Shown here piece after piece: positions 32,532-44,144 of a stretch of DNA of 64,000 nt. The notes under the pieces were generated by a model. The model did not search any database and had not been told where the DNA came from. It worked only from the letters and a program-made list of their open reading frames with translations. The stretch is from NCBI GenBank assembly GCA_003971905.1, contig RSEE01000066.1, positions 62,001-126,000 on the forward strand, given 5' to 3'. How positions within the stretch are numbered: the first letter of the stretch is position 1; each line of letters starts with the position of its first letter. Source of the stretch: Moniliella sp. 'wahieum' (Eukaryota > Basidiomycota > Moniliellomycetes > Moniliellales > Moniliellaceae). A program made the position numbers and the translations under genes.

Positions 32532-35500
32532 TCAATGTATAAGCGTACAATCTCGAGTGGCGATGCCAGCCTTGTTTCTCCAGAGTCTACACCCCCTCTG
32601 TGGGAGGCATCTTGTCAAACGAAGACGAAAGTGCGAACGGAGCAAACGGCTTGGGCGAGGTAAATCCAGAAGAAGCAGGGGGGCATCGACGGGGTGCGTG
32701 CCCAATGGTGATGCTTGGCGAGAGGACATGAGGATGGCGTTGCGCGCTCCCACCGACATGGACGGGGATGTGAGCCTCAAAGAAGTATCCCCAGAGGAGG
32801 CAAGAAACGGGTCCTTTGGGTTGGCTCTCCGGGCAGCACAGTCGGACCTAATAACGGCCTCTTCTTCATCCGGCGAAAACTCCAATCCATCCCATCCCAA
32901 ATCGGCTTCCTCGTTCGGAGCGCTGGCTGCACCCACTACACCGCGAGCCATTGCCCATGCCACCTCGTCCTCCTCCTCTTCACCACCCCCCTCCCGTCAT
33001 CCCAGACCCCGGGGTCAGCCATGCTGACTGTACGAATAGGCCGGGAGCTAGCACTGGTACTCCTTTCCCCTGATCCCGAGTGCCCACTGTGCTCGTCCGA
33101 GTCAGAAAATGACACGTCACTTCCCCGACCGAGCAAGGCTGGATTCCAACGGGGATCAATCCCACCGTCAACAAAGTCATCCATCTCATCCGCACCGAGC
33201 GGTGCATCAGGACCCCGGGCGGCATCCAGCGATCCAACCGTCAAGTTCTCCTCTGCCATGCAGGGGTCCAACGACTCCAACGCTGCATACAGCTCATCCA
33301 CATCCCCTTCAGCTGTCGACCCTGTGGGCGCAGACCGTCCCAAGCTCACCGCAGCTCGATTGAGACGCCCCCCCATGGCACCCCCTACTGCCCCACTGAC
33401 CGCACGCAAACCAGCAGCCGCACCTGCACTAGCGGCCCCAGCTGCTGCCGTAAACCGGGCGAGGGGGATGCCTTGCGACACGTGTTGGGCCCAGGTGCGG
33501 CTCCGTGCCGGCACACCCACCGGAAACGAGAAGCATGGGAACACCTTTTGCGTACGGAGCGTCCCGCGCCATGGCACTGGCATTGAGCATGGGACGGGTA
33601 ACGCCCAATCGGCCTTGCCTGCCGCGGCAGCCAGTCCATCCGCCAAATCGTCCATGCCCAACTCACCGGGGTCGACCTGAGGCTCCACCCGCACCTCTGT
33701 CCGCACCGTGGAGGCCATATGGGCTTCACACACGGGCAACGGGATCTCTCCATCCTCAGAGAAGGCATACGTTCCGTATTTGAGTTGCGGGACCAAGTAG
33801 ACGTTGGCAGGTTGGGCATAAGGGACCTTGGCGTACGTGTGAAGCTCAGCCGCTGCCGCCGTTGTACGCCCACTCAACCCGCCATGGGGTAAAGAGCCGA
33901 GCTGACATCCACGTCCCTCGCTCAGACCAAGGCGGGAAGGCAATCTCTGCAGGCGAGCAAGCCATGCAGGAGAATTCATCAAGGGATTCAACAGTTCGAT
34001 TCCCGGTTGAGGCCGAGATAGACCACGCCAGAGGGCATGCGGCGCTTCACTCCGTGCCAGAGGCGAAGGGACTGAATATCATCCCATCCGATCACCTCTC
34101 CGCCAGCTCGACCTGGAGCGGGCGTTGCACGGAGGTTGCCGTGGCCAATGCGATCACTAGGATCGACCCCAGTGCGAGGGGCAATTGGGATGGCAAACAA
34201 GTTCCTAGGGCGATGGGCGGAGAGTATGAGCTCATGTTGGACCACGTCGCCGCGCGAAGCATTGAACTGATATAGACCGATCCTCCGCGCTTCTGCCCCG
34301 GGCAAATCGTTAACCACTGCCAATCCCGGCCAGCCAACAGCCAAAGGAGTTGTATCTGGAAGTTCGGTGGAGCGATCCGTCCCCTGCTCAAGGGCTGACA
34401 GCTCATCACCCTCTTGAACCGGGAGAAAACGCTCGACGGCAGTAGAAGTTTTGGCCGACGCGGCTAGGGGCATCGGGCGAGGCCCAATAGATCCGAAATG
34501 GGTGTGGTATGCATGCTCATTGGTCCCTCGCCCGGTCACGCATTCTTTGGCACTAGGGGGTGCACCCCACGGATGAAGCGCAATCGTGTGGGTGGTGCCT
34601 CGTTTGGTGAGGACATGGAGCAATCGCGAGTCGACGCTCCACTCCATCGCAGCGACATGGGCACTCGTGATCCCACGATAAATCTGCGCACAAAAAGCAG
34701 GTTAGTCCAAGCTGTGCGGCTGCAAAAGGGGAAGGTAAAACGTGCCACATAAAGCCACTCAGGCCTAAGTAGATTATCGTCCGCCTTCCGGACGGGGGCA
34801 GCGCGCATCTTGAGCGCGTAGATGTGGAATTGATGCCCAGCAGTATCAGCTGTAGCAAGCAGTTCGCCCGTAGCGTTAAACTTGATGCAAGCCAACCGGC
34901 CTGCTCCGCCACCGGGCGGGGTAGGAGCAGCACGGAAAGCACTGATCAGTACCGGGTTTGAGACCCCCTCTGAAGTAGGGCGGGTTCTCCGTGACAGGTC
35001 GACAACATGAACGGTACCGCTGTACAGTTGCCCAGGTGCCACCGTGGAACCAGAAGAAATAGGAGTAGGCGCGGTAAGAAAGGAGGAGCCCGAGGTGGGT
35101 GCAGAGCGGGACTGAAGAGTAACGCCTGGAAGAGGCGGAGAAGCAGCTAAGGCTGCCGCCAGACCAGAGGCACCCGCGCTGACGCCATGGTACATGCGCT
35201 CCCCCATGTTTCGAGCTTGGTAAAGAATGTTGCCGCTCGGATCCTCCTCGTCTGCCAGCGTCGCAGAGGCAGCATCCAAGCGGGGGGGCAATGCGGTAGA
35301 TGCATAAGCCAGGAGCCGCCCGACAAATCGCAGGCCGGGGGCCGATCGGGGAAAGGGGAGGCGGTATCGACGATGGGAGGATGCGTTGCGGTTAGGTCGC
35401 TGGCCGAGTGGATGGAAATCGTAGACGAGCGTCCAGCGAGAGATGCAGAGGACCATGCAACAACAATGTAGTGGTGGTTGTGCAAGAGCCAGGCATGAAC

Positions 35501-36190
35501 GCTCGTCTGGGCCTCCGATGTCGGCCGTAATTCGGCAACCGTGGCGCGCTGCACCACGGCGGACGAAGCCAAGTCGTACTCAATGAGATCAAGCGAGCGC
35601 GAGTCCTTTGTACTAATCAAGACGGCGGCCAAAAGATGCACGCGTTGGTGGCGCGTCGCGACCCGCAGCGCGCAGATCTCTGCGTGCGTACCAGCCGGTA
35701 CGAAAGCCGACGGAGGGAGACGAGCAATCTCAGTGAACGTATGGCGGATGGCGAGCCAGACTACAGCAGGACCGGGAGCACCGGTGGTGTCGTTGGCATA
35801 GACAACAGCCAAGAAATGGCAACCAGCGACCTTGTCCCATGCATTGGACGCCACAGGCAGGGCTTGGATGCCGCGGGTTGCCATGGAAGGACCGGCATCG
35901 GCCCAGTCTTCAGCCTCGTCTGCACCGTCGGCATCACCCAAGATACCAGCACCAGCTCCGGAGCCAGGCGGGATAGGAGCAGCAGGACGCATGCGGCCAA
36001 GAGCTTGGGTGGCCATGTCACGAGCGGATGCGAGCTGAGCAGCAAGTGACTTGGGTACCCCGGCCGCGATGAGCGCCGCGGCGCTCATGTACCCATCGGG
36101 GAGAGCGAGGGGGTGGGAGCGAATGACGCGGGCAGACTGGGACGGCACCTGCTTCTGCATGGGAGTGGCGGGAGAGAAGGCCATAGCCAT
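32532..36190 (-). CDS. BCAS3-like WD-repeat protein
   Basis: Large beta-propeller protein of the BCAS3 family, which with C16orf70/PHAF1 binds phosphoinositides at the autophagy initiation site in animals; fungal relatives are distant Atg18/PROPPIN-like propellers. Start MAMAFSPATPMQKQ at 36190. An N-terminal segment (LPDGYMSAAALIAAG) precedes the propeller (CHFLAVVYANDTTGAPGPAV, ICALRVATRHQRVHLLAAVL, GTVHVVDLSRR). A conserved blade, ACIKFNATGELLATADTAGH with QFHIYAL, is followed by the hallmark YRGITSAHVAAMEWSVDSRLL and LTKRGTTHTIAL, joined across a 65-bp intron (34684-34748). Further on are a BCAS3-type C-terminal region (VYLVPQLKYGTYAF) and a Glu/Ser-rich tail. The end at 32532 assumes a frame change near 32990 into an acidic frame; without it the protein stops at 32936. 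Other frame changes lie near 35330, 34300 and 33990. About 1,190 residues. Confidence 0.72.
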
Positions 36191-36746
36191 GGCCGGTGTG
36201 GTGCTGGGTCGGGCGTGAACTGTGGGTTTGCTGGGGGGGGGGGGTAAGGGTCTGGGGATGGGGAAAAGGAAAGGCCGATGCGGAGGCAGGAGCGGTGGTG
36301 GTGGTGGCAGCAGTAGTAGGAGTGGGAGTGGCAGTGGCAGTGGGAGGGTGGTGGTGGTGGGAGAGAAAGAGGGACAGGCGTGCGGGGCGATGGGGAGGGG
36401 CAGAGCCGACTATCTCCTGTCGGCTGGAGGCGTGGTGGTTGGGCGCGCGTATCTAATCGTGACTGGGCGTGACTCAACCCTACTGGGCGCACCGCACGTG
36501 CAGCACAGCACAGCACGCAGCACACAGCACCGCTGCACAGACCAGCCGGGCCCCGCGCACGGCGCCAGTGTCGCCCCAACTCACACCCCGCTGCTGGCCA
36601 CCCACGCTCGCAGCCACGCACAGCAACCCTATCGCGGCCATCGCATCGCTGATCGGTATCAATATTCAATGCTCTCACACCGGCAGCATGCAATCAAATT
36701 TCAAACCCCGCCGCGCTGGCCTACCCTCACCGGTCCGCCTCACCGC
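36191..36746. other. Intergenic DNA between BCAS3-like and HDHD5-like genes
   Basis: 556 bp that form the BCAS3-like promoter and the 3' flank of the HDHD5-like gene. Contains a G-rich block (36228-36265), a GTGGTGG/GGAGTGG simple-sequence tract (36290-36365), a CACAGCACAGCACG run (36500-36530) and a TCAATATTCAAT palindrome at 36659-36670, about 470 bp upstream of the start at 36190. Confidence 0.5.
36659..36670. promoter_or_regulatory. TTGAATATTGAA-type palindrome
   Basis: TCAATATTCAAT, upstream of the BCAS3-like gene; one of seven copies. Confidence 0.35.
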
Positions 36747-38037
36747 TCACACCGCGTCTGCGCCCCACTCACGCCGCAGCGCCGCCGCCACGCCATCGGC
36801 CACCGTGTCCGCAATCAACGTCGGCGCTGGGTCCGGCGCCCCCTGCGCATCCGACCACACGCCCGTGCGCACCAGCACACTCTCCCACCCGTACGCCGCC
36901 GCGCCCGAGATGTCCGAGGCCGGGTTGTCCCCAATCATGTAGACCTTGCGGTGCGGCAGGCGCGTGCCGAGCGCCTGCTCTTGCTGGCCCAGCGTCCAGT
37001 CGGCAAACTCATACGTCGCCCGCTCTGGCTTGCCAAACATGGTGTACTCCAACTTGCGGCCTGTCACCTCCTGCATCGCCATCACCATCGCCATCGCCAT
37101 CGTCAGTCACCTCATCCCACGCTCTCTGAATGCCTAACATACCTTCCAAATGGCTTGGGCTGCCACGCGCAGCGAACCGAGGCCGAGCCGCGGTACGCCA
37201 AACTGGGTGGTCCAGATCAAGTCGTTGTGGGCAAAGTACAGCGGCAATTGGGCAGCAGGCAAAGTGGCAGTATGGGGGCCGCGAATGCCCGGCTGCATCG
37301 TCCCAAACACACCATCCTCCGACCGACACAGGTCGACAATGTACTGAAGCGAACGACCCCAGTCGTTGTTGTCATGAAACACGAGCACAGCGGCAAAGTG
37401 AATTTGGCTATAGTCTGGCACCAGCTCACGGCCCTCGGTCGGAGGGAGCGAGTGGGTCCAGCTCGAAGGAGCGTACTGCTGCAGCATATCGGGTGTGTGG
37501 ACACGTTGAAAGCCATAATACTGGGCAATATCAGCCGCGCCCTTTGGCCCAATCACCAGCACGTCCTTGTCCTGGAACGAGCGCAAGCTCTTCATCAACG
37601 AGTGGCTTAACACCACCTGCTCGGGCTGAATGGTACCGCCAAAATTGCGTTGCAAAAGCTCGGCACGAGCAGCCTCTTTCGAACCACCCCGTTGGTGAGA
37701 AAGATGTGGGGTAAGGGGCGGTTGGGTACTTGTGGCGCCGCGGATGATCTCCATAGCCTTGTGGGCGGCTGGGATGACGTCGGCCCCCAACTTGAGTACG
37801 CCATCAATGTCAAAGGCAAACGCAACTTCGCACGGCGGCTGAGAGGATGGCGATTTGGCCGAGGGCAACACACGAGCCTCGCGTCCCGCCGTGCTTGCGC
37901 CAAACGCACGCCCTCGAGTGCCCTGGGCACAGCACAGGGGCAGAGACACGAGCACATGTGAGGGCACCGCTGGAGCGCAAGGAAGAAGAAACCAGCGCGG
38001 AACCAGGGGAGCCGGCAGTGCGCAAGAGACTCAACAT
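36747..38037 (-). CDS. HAD-superfamily phosphatase, HDHD5/CECR5 type, mitochondrial
   Basis: Class IIA HAD hydrolase (TIGR01456/CECR5 family; yeast YKR070W), mitochondrial, substrate unknown. Start chosen at 38037 (MLSLLRTAGSPGSALVSSSL) because this reading gives a Ser/Arg/Leu presequence with no acidic residues. After one frame change near 37930 the mature part begins. Seen: FAFDIDGVL (DxDG nucleophile motif), VIPAAHKAMEII, the family segment EQVVLSHSLMKSL, FQDKDVLVIGPKG, YYGFQRVHTPDML, VLVFHDNNDWGRSLQYIVDL, then a 72-bp intron (37071-37142, GTATGT ... GCAG) carrying a GATGGC microsatellite. The last exon gives FGKPERATYEFA (substrate loop Lys) and YMIGDNPASDISGA (Mg-binding Asp pair). End at 36747. 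All four HAD motifs are present, so activity is expected. Same strand as SCOT, which lies 790 bp upstream. Confidence 0.88.
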
Positions 38038-38829
38038 GAAACTAGGAGAGGCAGTGGGGACGGTCACGAGGAGGTCTGCGGGGAGGAAGTGTGTGGGCGG
38101 ATGGTGGTGGCTGCCCAGGCGTGGAGCCAGAACAAGTCCGGGACTACTGACATTCGCCTGCTCAGTCTGGGCCTGGCCCCAGGAAACAGGGCGGCACACA
38201 ACGTCACCACGCCCACAATTCCACGCCCTGCCTCCCGCCGGCTTACCTGGCTTACCTGACCGGCCTTTCCGGTTACCGGTTACTCCATTACGCATTACGC
38301 GGTACGCGTCATAGCAACCGAGGCTGGCGTCGGCCAGAACAGGGGCCCCCTTGCAATTGTACGTTTCAAACCATCGTATTTTCCGTCCATGCCCAAGATT
38401 GAGACCGATGAGGTGATGAGATACTGGGTTGTGCCGTGGAACAGGGGGCACTCTCCGACGAGCTGTCCACAAGAGAGATGGCCAGTCGATCGGTCACCGA
38501 GAGCGGGAACGAGGTTACGCGTTACGCATTACGAGTGAAGCGAACAGAGAGCAGTGGTGGAGAGAACAGAAGGACAGGAAAGGCGCGCTCGTAAAAATAG
38601 TGACCCTAACCAGGGCACCTGGCAGCCTAGGCAAAGCTATCACTCCCACGTCACAACAATACCCGCATCCGGATTGGCTACGGCAACGCCCGACCTACAA
38701 CCCGCCTATGCCTTACGATTGGGATGAATGCAGTGGGTTTATTAAGATAGCAGCAGCGGCAGCGACGACTAAATCGGGTAAGCAGCCCTTCATGATGATA
38801 TGGTGATTGGCTCTTCGGCCCCCTCGGCC
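38038..38829. other. Intergenic DNA with TTACGC words
   Basis: No gene seen. Degenerate CATTACGC/GTTACGC tandem words at about 38268-38310 and 38510-38535. This region should hold the HDHD5-like promoter. Confidence 0.5.
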
Positions 38830-40415
38830 TTAGCTGAGGGCCACCTTGAACGGCGCCCCCGTCTTCTCCTTTACTTCCTCCAGCGTGGCGCCCTCCTGGA
38901 GCTCGACAAGTACCAACCCTCCCTCAGGGCTGGTAAGGTCCACGTCAAAGACAGCAAGGTCGGTAATGATGCGGGATACAACGCGGGTACCCGTCAAGGG
39001 CAAGTCGCACTCGGACAATCTTGGGCTTGCCATGCTTGTCGCAATGGTCCGTCAGCACAATAACACGCGTCGAATCGCCCGAGGAGACCAAGTCCATCGC
39101 ACCACCCATGCCCTTGATGACGGATCCAGGGACCATGTAGTTGGCCAAGTCGCCCGACGCGCTGACTTGCAGCGCCCCCAAGGTACGGTCCATGTGCCCG
39201 CCCCGGATCATACCAAACGACTCGGCCGAGTCAAATACCGAGCCGCCGGGCAGAATGGTGCAGGTCTGCTTACCAGCATTGATAAGATCAGGGTTCACCA
39301 TGGGCGCGGGGGGCGGGCCGAGGCCAAGAATACCATTCTCGGACTGGAGCTGGATACTGACTCCCTCCGGGACATAGGCAGCAGCCAAGCTCGGGATTCC
39401 AATGCCCAGATTGACCGTGTCTCCATTGCGGAACTCTTTCCCAGCTCGCCGAGCGATCTTGTGTCGGCGAATTTCGCCCGGAGAGGTGATGGGAGCGTCG
39501 CTGCTGTCTTGGCCACCGTAAGACGTTCGATCATCGCTGGCCGCGTGGCCTTGACTACCCGGTCAACATAAACCGAAGGTAGGTGAATGTTGTTCGGGTC
39601 TAATGATCCCGTAGGAACAATCTCCTCAGCCTCGACAATGGTTGTCTTAGCATTCTTGCCCATGGGCGCGGGAGAAATTGGCGGCAGTGGAACGGAAGAC
39701 ACAGTTGCCTGACTCGTCCACCTTCCACGCACGGATCAATGCCACATCGGCATAGATCGCCTCTTCGAGGATGTACTTTCTCCCGTTAAACTCGCGTTCT
39801 TCCCTTGGTTTGGACACCACCTCACCTCCCCCTTCTTTGTCTTGGAGTAGCGGATAGGAAGGCCACCTTTGTGGACCAAGGTGCCGTAGCCAGTTGCCGT
39901 GTAGAAAGCGGGAATTCCGACCGCACCCGCGCGGATACGCTCCACCATGGTGCCTTGGGGCAGGAGATTCAGGGCCACTTCACCATTGAGGTACTTGTTG
40001 ATTAGGAAATCGTTGCCGCCCACATGGCTGGTAGAGAAGAGGGAAGAGACTTGGCCGTTTTTCAAAAGCACGCCTGAAAGAGGGAAGAGGGGTTAACACC
40101 GGGTCCAAAGGTTTGGAAAAATCGACTTACCAACACCTTCCTCTCCGACGCCCGAGTTGTTGCTGACAATGGTAAAATCTTTCTTTTCGGGGTACTTGGC
40201 CAGAGCATCCATCAAGGTGTTAGCTGACCCACACAGACCAAAGCCACCGGCAACAATGATAGAACCGCTCTTGATGTCCTTGACGGCCTCGTCGACAGAG
40301 TTGAAAACTTTGTTGATGGAGGCGCGAGGGCAGACGTGCTCAAGAGGCGGTGGGACAAAGGGGCAACAGCGAGAGGACGAGAGGCAACGCCCCGAACGGC
40401 AAGACAAGCAAGCAT
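38830..40415 (-). CDS. Succinyl-CoA:3-ketoacid CoA transferase (SCOT)
   Basis: Mitochondrial enzyme that moves CoA from succinyl-CoA to acetoacetate, letting the cell use ketone bodies. Start at 40415 (MLACLAVRGVASRPLAVAPL) gives a clear Arg/Leu/Ser presequence; a frame change near 40330 then enters KVFNSVDEAVKDIKSG. Alpha-half blocks: SIIVAGGFGLCGSANTLMDAL, VSNNSGVGEEGVG, joined over a 57-bp intron (40074-40130) to VLLKNGQVSSLFSTSHVGGN, then YLNGEVALNLLPQGTMVERI, GIPAFYTATGYGTLV. Beta-half blocks: the catalytic-Glu motif QSENGILGLGPPP, ILPGGSVFDSAESFGMIRGGH, GALQVSASGDLANY, KGMGGAMDLV and VFDVDLTSPEGGLVLVEL, ending at 38830. Several single-base frame changes (near 39830, 39690, 39400 and 39020) interrupt it. 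All key catalytic blocks are present. Length fits the usual ~520 residues. Confidence 0.92.
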
Positions 40416-41574
40416 TGCGGATTGTTTTCGCGTTGCGGAAGGAAGGTAGTGAGGACAAGCACAGGTGGGGGGGAGTAGGAGGAAGTGGTAGTGTAAGGGG
40501 GAGAGTAGAGGAAGGTCTGGAGAGACAGAACTGAAATGACAGGACTGGCCTTTTATGGAATTCTGGCCGAAGCGGCCAGGTCGCTTCCTCGGTCATCCTG
40601 CATTCGGGAGCGGGGAGGTGCAGAACCGAGACGTCCTGATCTCAGGGTGGCGCCGTGGCGCCCCATAGTGAGATGGGTTCCCCAGGATGATGCAATGATG
40701 CGGTGCTGGCGAGTGAAGTGATGGGGATTCGACGATTATCGATGATCGATGAGGCCGGAGGGCGTGGGGGATGCGCAGGTGGTGGCGCCGCCAACAGTGG
40801 AAAAATGAGGCCCGCCTGCCCCACGCTATCACCAACTAATCACCCCCACGTGTTCTATTTCTCGAAGCCACAGTGGCGCCATGCGGGGGTTTCGCAGGAT
40901 TGCGAATTGGAACATGACTGTATGGAGCTTCGGAAAGGCGGGCCGGCTGTGCCGGTTAGATTAAGCTTCAAGAGCTTCAGGACCAAACGAGTAAAGGTAG
41001 CGGCCGAGAGCAAAAGTCATCCACCCGATGTCTAAGGCTAGGCCTTAGGCCTAAAGCCCAATGGTCTTCCGGCAGGCACAAGGGTCGCCGAGAGGAAACC
41101 GGAAACCGGGACCGGGCTACCGGCGCCACAGAAGCTGATAGGGCCAAGTGCTTGGTACTGGAAGAGAGGATACACGCTGGCGGTATCCATCACGCCTGCA
41201 TGTCCGCCCATTGAGATCTGAGACCTGGTCCTTATTTAATCGTTATCCACCCAGTATCCACTGTCAGCGTCTTCTTTTTTTCTGTGGCCTTGAATATTGA
41301 ACCCAATCTTAATAGCCGGTTTAGCGGCCTTGATGAGACCTGGAGTCCGGATGGTCCTCGAGGGTGATGCAATCGCACTGATGGTGGTGGTGATGGTCTA
41401 AGCCAACCAGCAACGCCTACTGAGGAACATCAAACAGCGAGTCGCCACCAGGGGCTAAGCTGCGGAACAAGGAAAAACAGGAGAGAAAAACAACGGAACT
41501 CCTAGGCCTGAGGAGGAACTGAAGGGACATTGGCCAAAGCACGAGCCACCCGGTGGCTCAACAGGCCTTAGACC
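40416..41574. other. Intergenic DNA
   Basis: No gene seen. Contains GATTATCGATGATCGATGAGG near 40733, a CTAAGGCTAGGCCTTAGGCC palindrome-rich run near 41034, and TTGAATATTGAA at 41290-41302. Confidence 0.5.
41290..41302. promoter_or_regulatory. TTGAATATTGAA palindrome
   Basis: The most complete copy of the recurring 12-base palindrome, in intergenic DNA between SCOT and the LINE relic. Confidence 0.35.
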
Positions 41575-41582
41575 ACATCCAT

Positions 41583-42390
41583 TTCATTGACAGAGCTTAA
41601 GGCTGGGACAGGGGGAACGCTACGTCTAAACCTAACCGTTCGTCTTGCGGGGGTTACTTGGGGGCGCCACCATCAGGGTCAAGGAACCAGGGGGATCGCC
41701 AGGATATCAGGACCCTCCGGCTCACGCCATCCGGTCCCGTACCCTAGGAAGCGCGTGTGGACACGGAGGAACGTGGTTGACATACGAGCGAGGAACCATT
41801 TCCACTGAGACTTGGTAGCCAACTCCTTCCAATGCGCAAACAACTTGCCCGCCGTTGGTGCCGTAGTATCCTCGCGTCGTCAAAACCAGGGGGAAAAACG
41901 GTTCTTGAGTGCGTCCCTGGTACTTGGCGTTCTTGTCGCATTCTGCTTGTTCAAGCATCCGAAGCAGCTCCTTCTCCCGGCGTTCCAAGGGGGTTGCGGT
42001 GCTCTCATGCACCACCCTCCGGAACGCGCTCTGCGCCGCCAGTGATCCCGTGTCGCGCAGCGTGTGGTCTACCTCCATTCCTGATCCTCCGAGTGCTCCG
42101 GGCCCCATCACGCGGTAGTCGGTGCGCTGCGTCCTCTGTCTTCTCCCATCCTCGTCCTCTACCATAGGTTCGTTGCGGACATGGGTGTCGGGGATGGAGC
42201 GTAGGAGCTGGAGAATGGGCTCCCGCACTGCGTCATGCAACGCACCAAACTTGGCCTGGGAGCGGGTGCAAGACATGATGTGCTCCAGCGAGGAGACATG
42301 ACACCGCACTTGCACATGCTGCGCGTGGTGCGGCCAATATCCTTCCTTCATCGACTTCATCTGTCTGTAACAGTCGGAGCTTTTAGGCAA
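41583..42390 (-). mobile_element. Non-LTR retrotransposon (LINE) 3' part
   Basis: A 222-codon frame (42390-41722) resembles the C-terminal region of fungal non-LTR reverse transcriptases: a Cys/His knuckle-like CHVSSLEHIMSC, then a Glu/Arg-rich helix and the block NAKYQGRTQEPFFPLVLTTRGYYGTNG, which looks like the small terminal domain (Lys-x2-Tyr, Phe-x-Pro-Leu-Val) seen in such proteins. The stop codon is followed by a segment (41735-41583) that recurs at 5340-5503 and 25098-25150, as expected of a LINE 3' UTR. The reverse transcriptase core is not visible upstream, so this is a 5'-truncated copy. The family call is by pattern only; it could be another kind of mobile protein. Confidence 0.5.
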
Positions 42391-42483
42391 GAGAGGCCAA
42401 GGTCCTGTCAGATCGATGTCAGAGACATTACCGGTAACTACGTTATACCTGTGTCATCACCCTCACTGTGAGCCGAGGATCCA

Positions 42484-42690
42484 GAGGTATTCCGCGGTAT
42501 TCCGTGCCCCCTCCGTGGTATTCTGTGGTATGTCGTGGTATGTCGTGGTATGTTGTGGTGAATCTGTGTCATTCCGTGGCCATCGGATTCTTGATTTTTT
42601 TTCGTTCCGTGGTATGTGTGGTGTTCTGTGGTAATCCGCGACATGTTGTGCCATGTCGCGGTATGTCGGAGTATTCCGTGGTGGGTATTG
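42484..42690. repeat. Degenerate ~10-bp minisatellite
   Basis: About fifteen drifted copies of TCCGTGGTAT / GTCGTGGTAT in tandem, interrupted near 42570-42605 by a T-rich insertion. Confidence 0.8.
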
Positions 42691-42764
42691 CGAGGCGGCT
42701 AGAAATTGAAGGAAAGTCAGGCTCAAAAATTTCGACCTGGCAATCAAGTAATGAAATTTCACTA

Positions 42765-42860
42765 GAAGACCACCGGGCCTACGGCCCGGTCAGCTGTTGG
42801 GGCTTCGCCCCAGCTTGGTGCTTGGTGCTTGGTCGCCACCTTAGCCACCGTTCCCCCTTC
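42765..42860 (+). repeat. Double-hairpin repeat, copy B
   Basis: CCGGGCCTACGGCCCGG at 42773-42789 and TGGGGCTTCGCCCCA at 42798-42812, with an 8-base spacer, then CTTGGTGCTTGGTGCTTGG and one CGCCACCTTAGCCACCGTTCC unit. Same order and orientation as copy A. It sits about 75 bp from the minisatellite. Confidence 0.85.
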
Positions 42861-43170
42861 ACCAACACTGACACTTGCGAGCGTGCGACTTGGGAGCACA
42901 CTCGGAAGAAGAATCGTTAGCCCGGGTTGGGCTTGGAGAAAAAATGGTAGAGTGCAAAAGGGCAGCACTCTCACTCAATCCTTTTCAAGGCTATTAAGAG
43001 CGCTTAGCGCCTTATACACCTACAATAGCAGTCTGCGTGTCTCTTTTGCACCTATGCCAACAGCTTCTGCTCGTGAGCCGTCGTCTTCGATCGATCCCAG
43101 TGCTTGATAGCTTCCAGTTCCACTGTGCATCTCTGATGCCGATCTCCATTTGATTTCCGTTTCGTTTCAT

Positions 43171-44144
43171 CTACAAAACAGTACCCAACAAAGGCAGCAC
43201 GCATATTGTGTTGCCCTTCTCTTTTCCTCGGGAATAAAATGTACCTTGGCACGCAACACTTATAGTGTTTTTGTCAGACACCAAGTCGGCACCCAATGGG
43301 TGAGAGTAAATCCAAACCTCCTCGTCAGAAACGTCGTCATCCGCTGCAATTCGTGCTAGTGCATCCGAACTCAGAACTTCCTTGAGGGGTATGTGTCCCA
43401 TGACCCACCCAATGTCGACAAGTGGTACGACAATGTTGTTTACTGACGCGAACGTCGCTCTGTGAAAGCCTTATTCATCGCGAGGTAGAGACGCATTACC
43501 TTCAGCGTCAATCGGATGAGTTCTACCAGGAAAGTAGTATTCGGAGCCCGCTTCATCGGTCTCCACCCCAACGTAGTAGTCAATCAACATGAAAAAGTGC
43601 CCATCGTGCGCCAATTGCTGTACAATGCCTGCATTTGTTGTGAGTAGTTGGACACAGAGTCCTAGACGGGACGAGGCATACTGACCCTGTTGCCTCGAAC
43701 ACGTTGCCTGTTCTCATTTGGCCCCCACTCAGCTACTGCCCAGATCGATAAATGGGCGGTAGGGTCAATGTTGAACGAGCGCAGCAACGCCGCATCCCCC
43801 CTTGCACCATCGAGCCCATCAATAATAACTTCTCGTTTGTGATTCAACCCAACCGAAAGTGTGGTCATAGCTTGGGGGAGCATGGAATCCATGCGAATGC
43901 CAACCAAGTCATCCTGGTTCCTGCTCGCTTCGTTAGCAAGGACAATATACGGTTTGGTAAACGAGCGGATACGGTGGCCCAACCATCCCTGTTCCCGTTT
44001 CTGCCGGAGCGGTCCATCTCCCCTGCCAATTTCCGTATCTCCACATCTCGTCAGCCCAATGAAGAGTTGTGGACCAAGATCTGAATGTGGTTGATGTCTT
44101 CGTTCAGACCGCTTGGAACAGTGAAGTCGTGAAACCATTGGCAA
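43171..44144 (-). CDS. Unrecognised multi-exon gene
   Basis: Three coherent exons on the minus strand. Exon a (to about 43680) reads FTKPYIVLANEASRNQDDLV, MLPQAMTTLSVGLNHKREVI, DGLDGARGDAALLRSFNIDP, IWAVAEWGPNENRQR. Exon b (43628-43500, preceded by AATGCAG) reads IVQQLAHDGHFFMLIDYYVG, ETDEAGSEYYFPGRTHPIDA. Exon c (43442-43171) reads VNNIVVPLVDIGWVMGHIPL, DALARIAADDDVSDEEVWIY and stops at 43171. The b-c junction is in phase (GAAG|TAAAC giving E-V-N); the a-b junction needs one extra base. No family is recognised. Position in a repeat-rich island suggests a mobile-element or lineage-specific gene, but the splice signals and composition look host-like. The 5' end is not defined and may extend beyond 44144. 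Confidence 0.5.
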
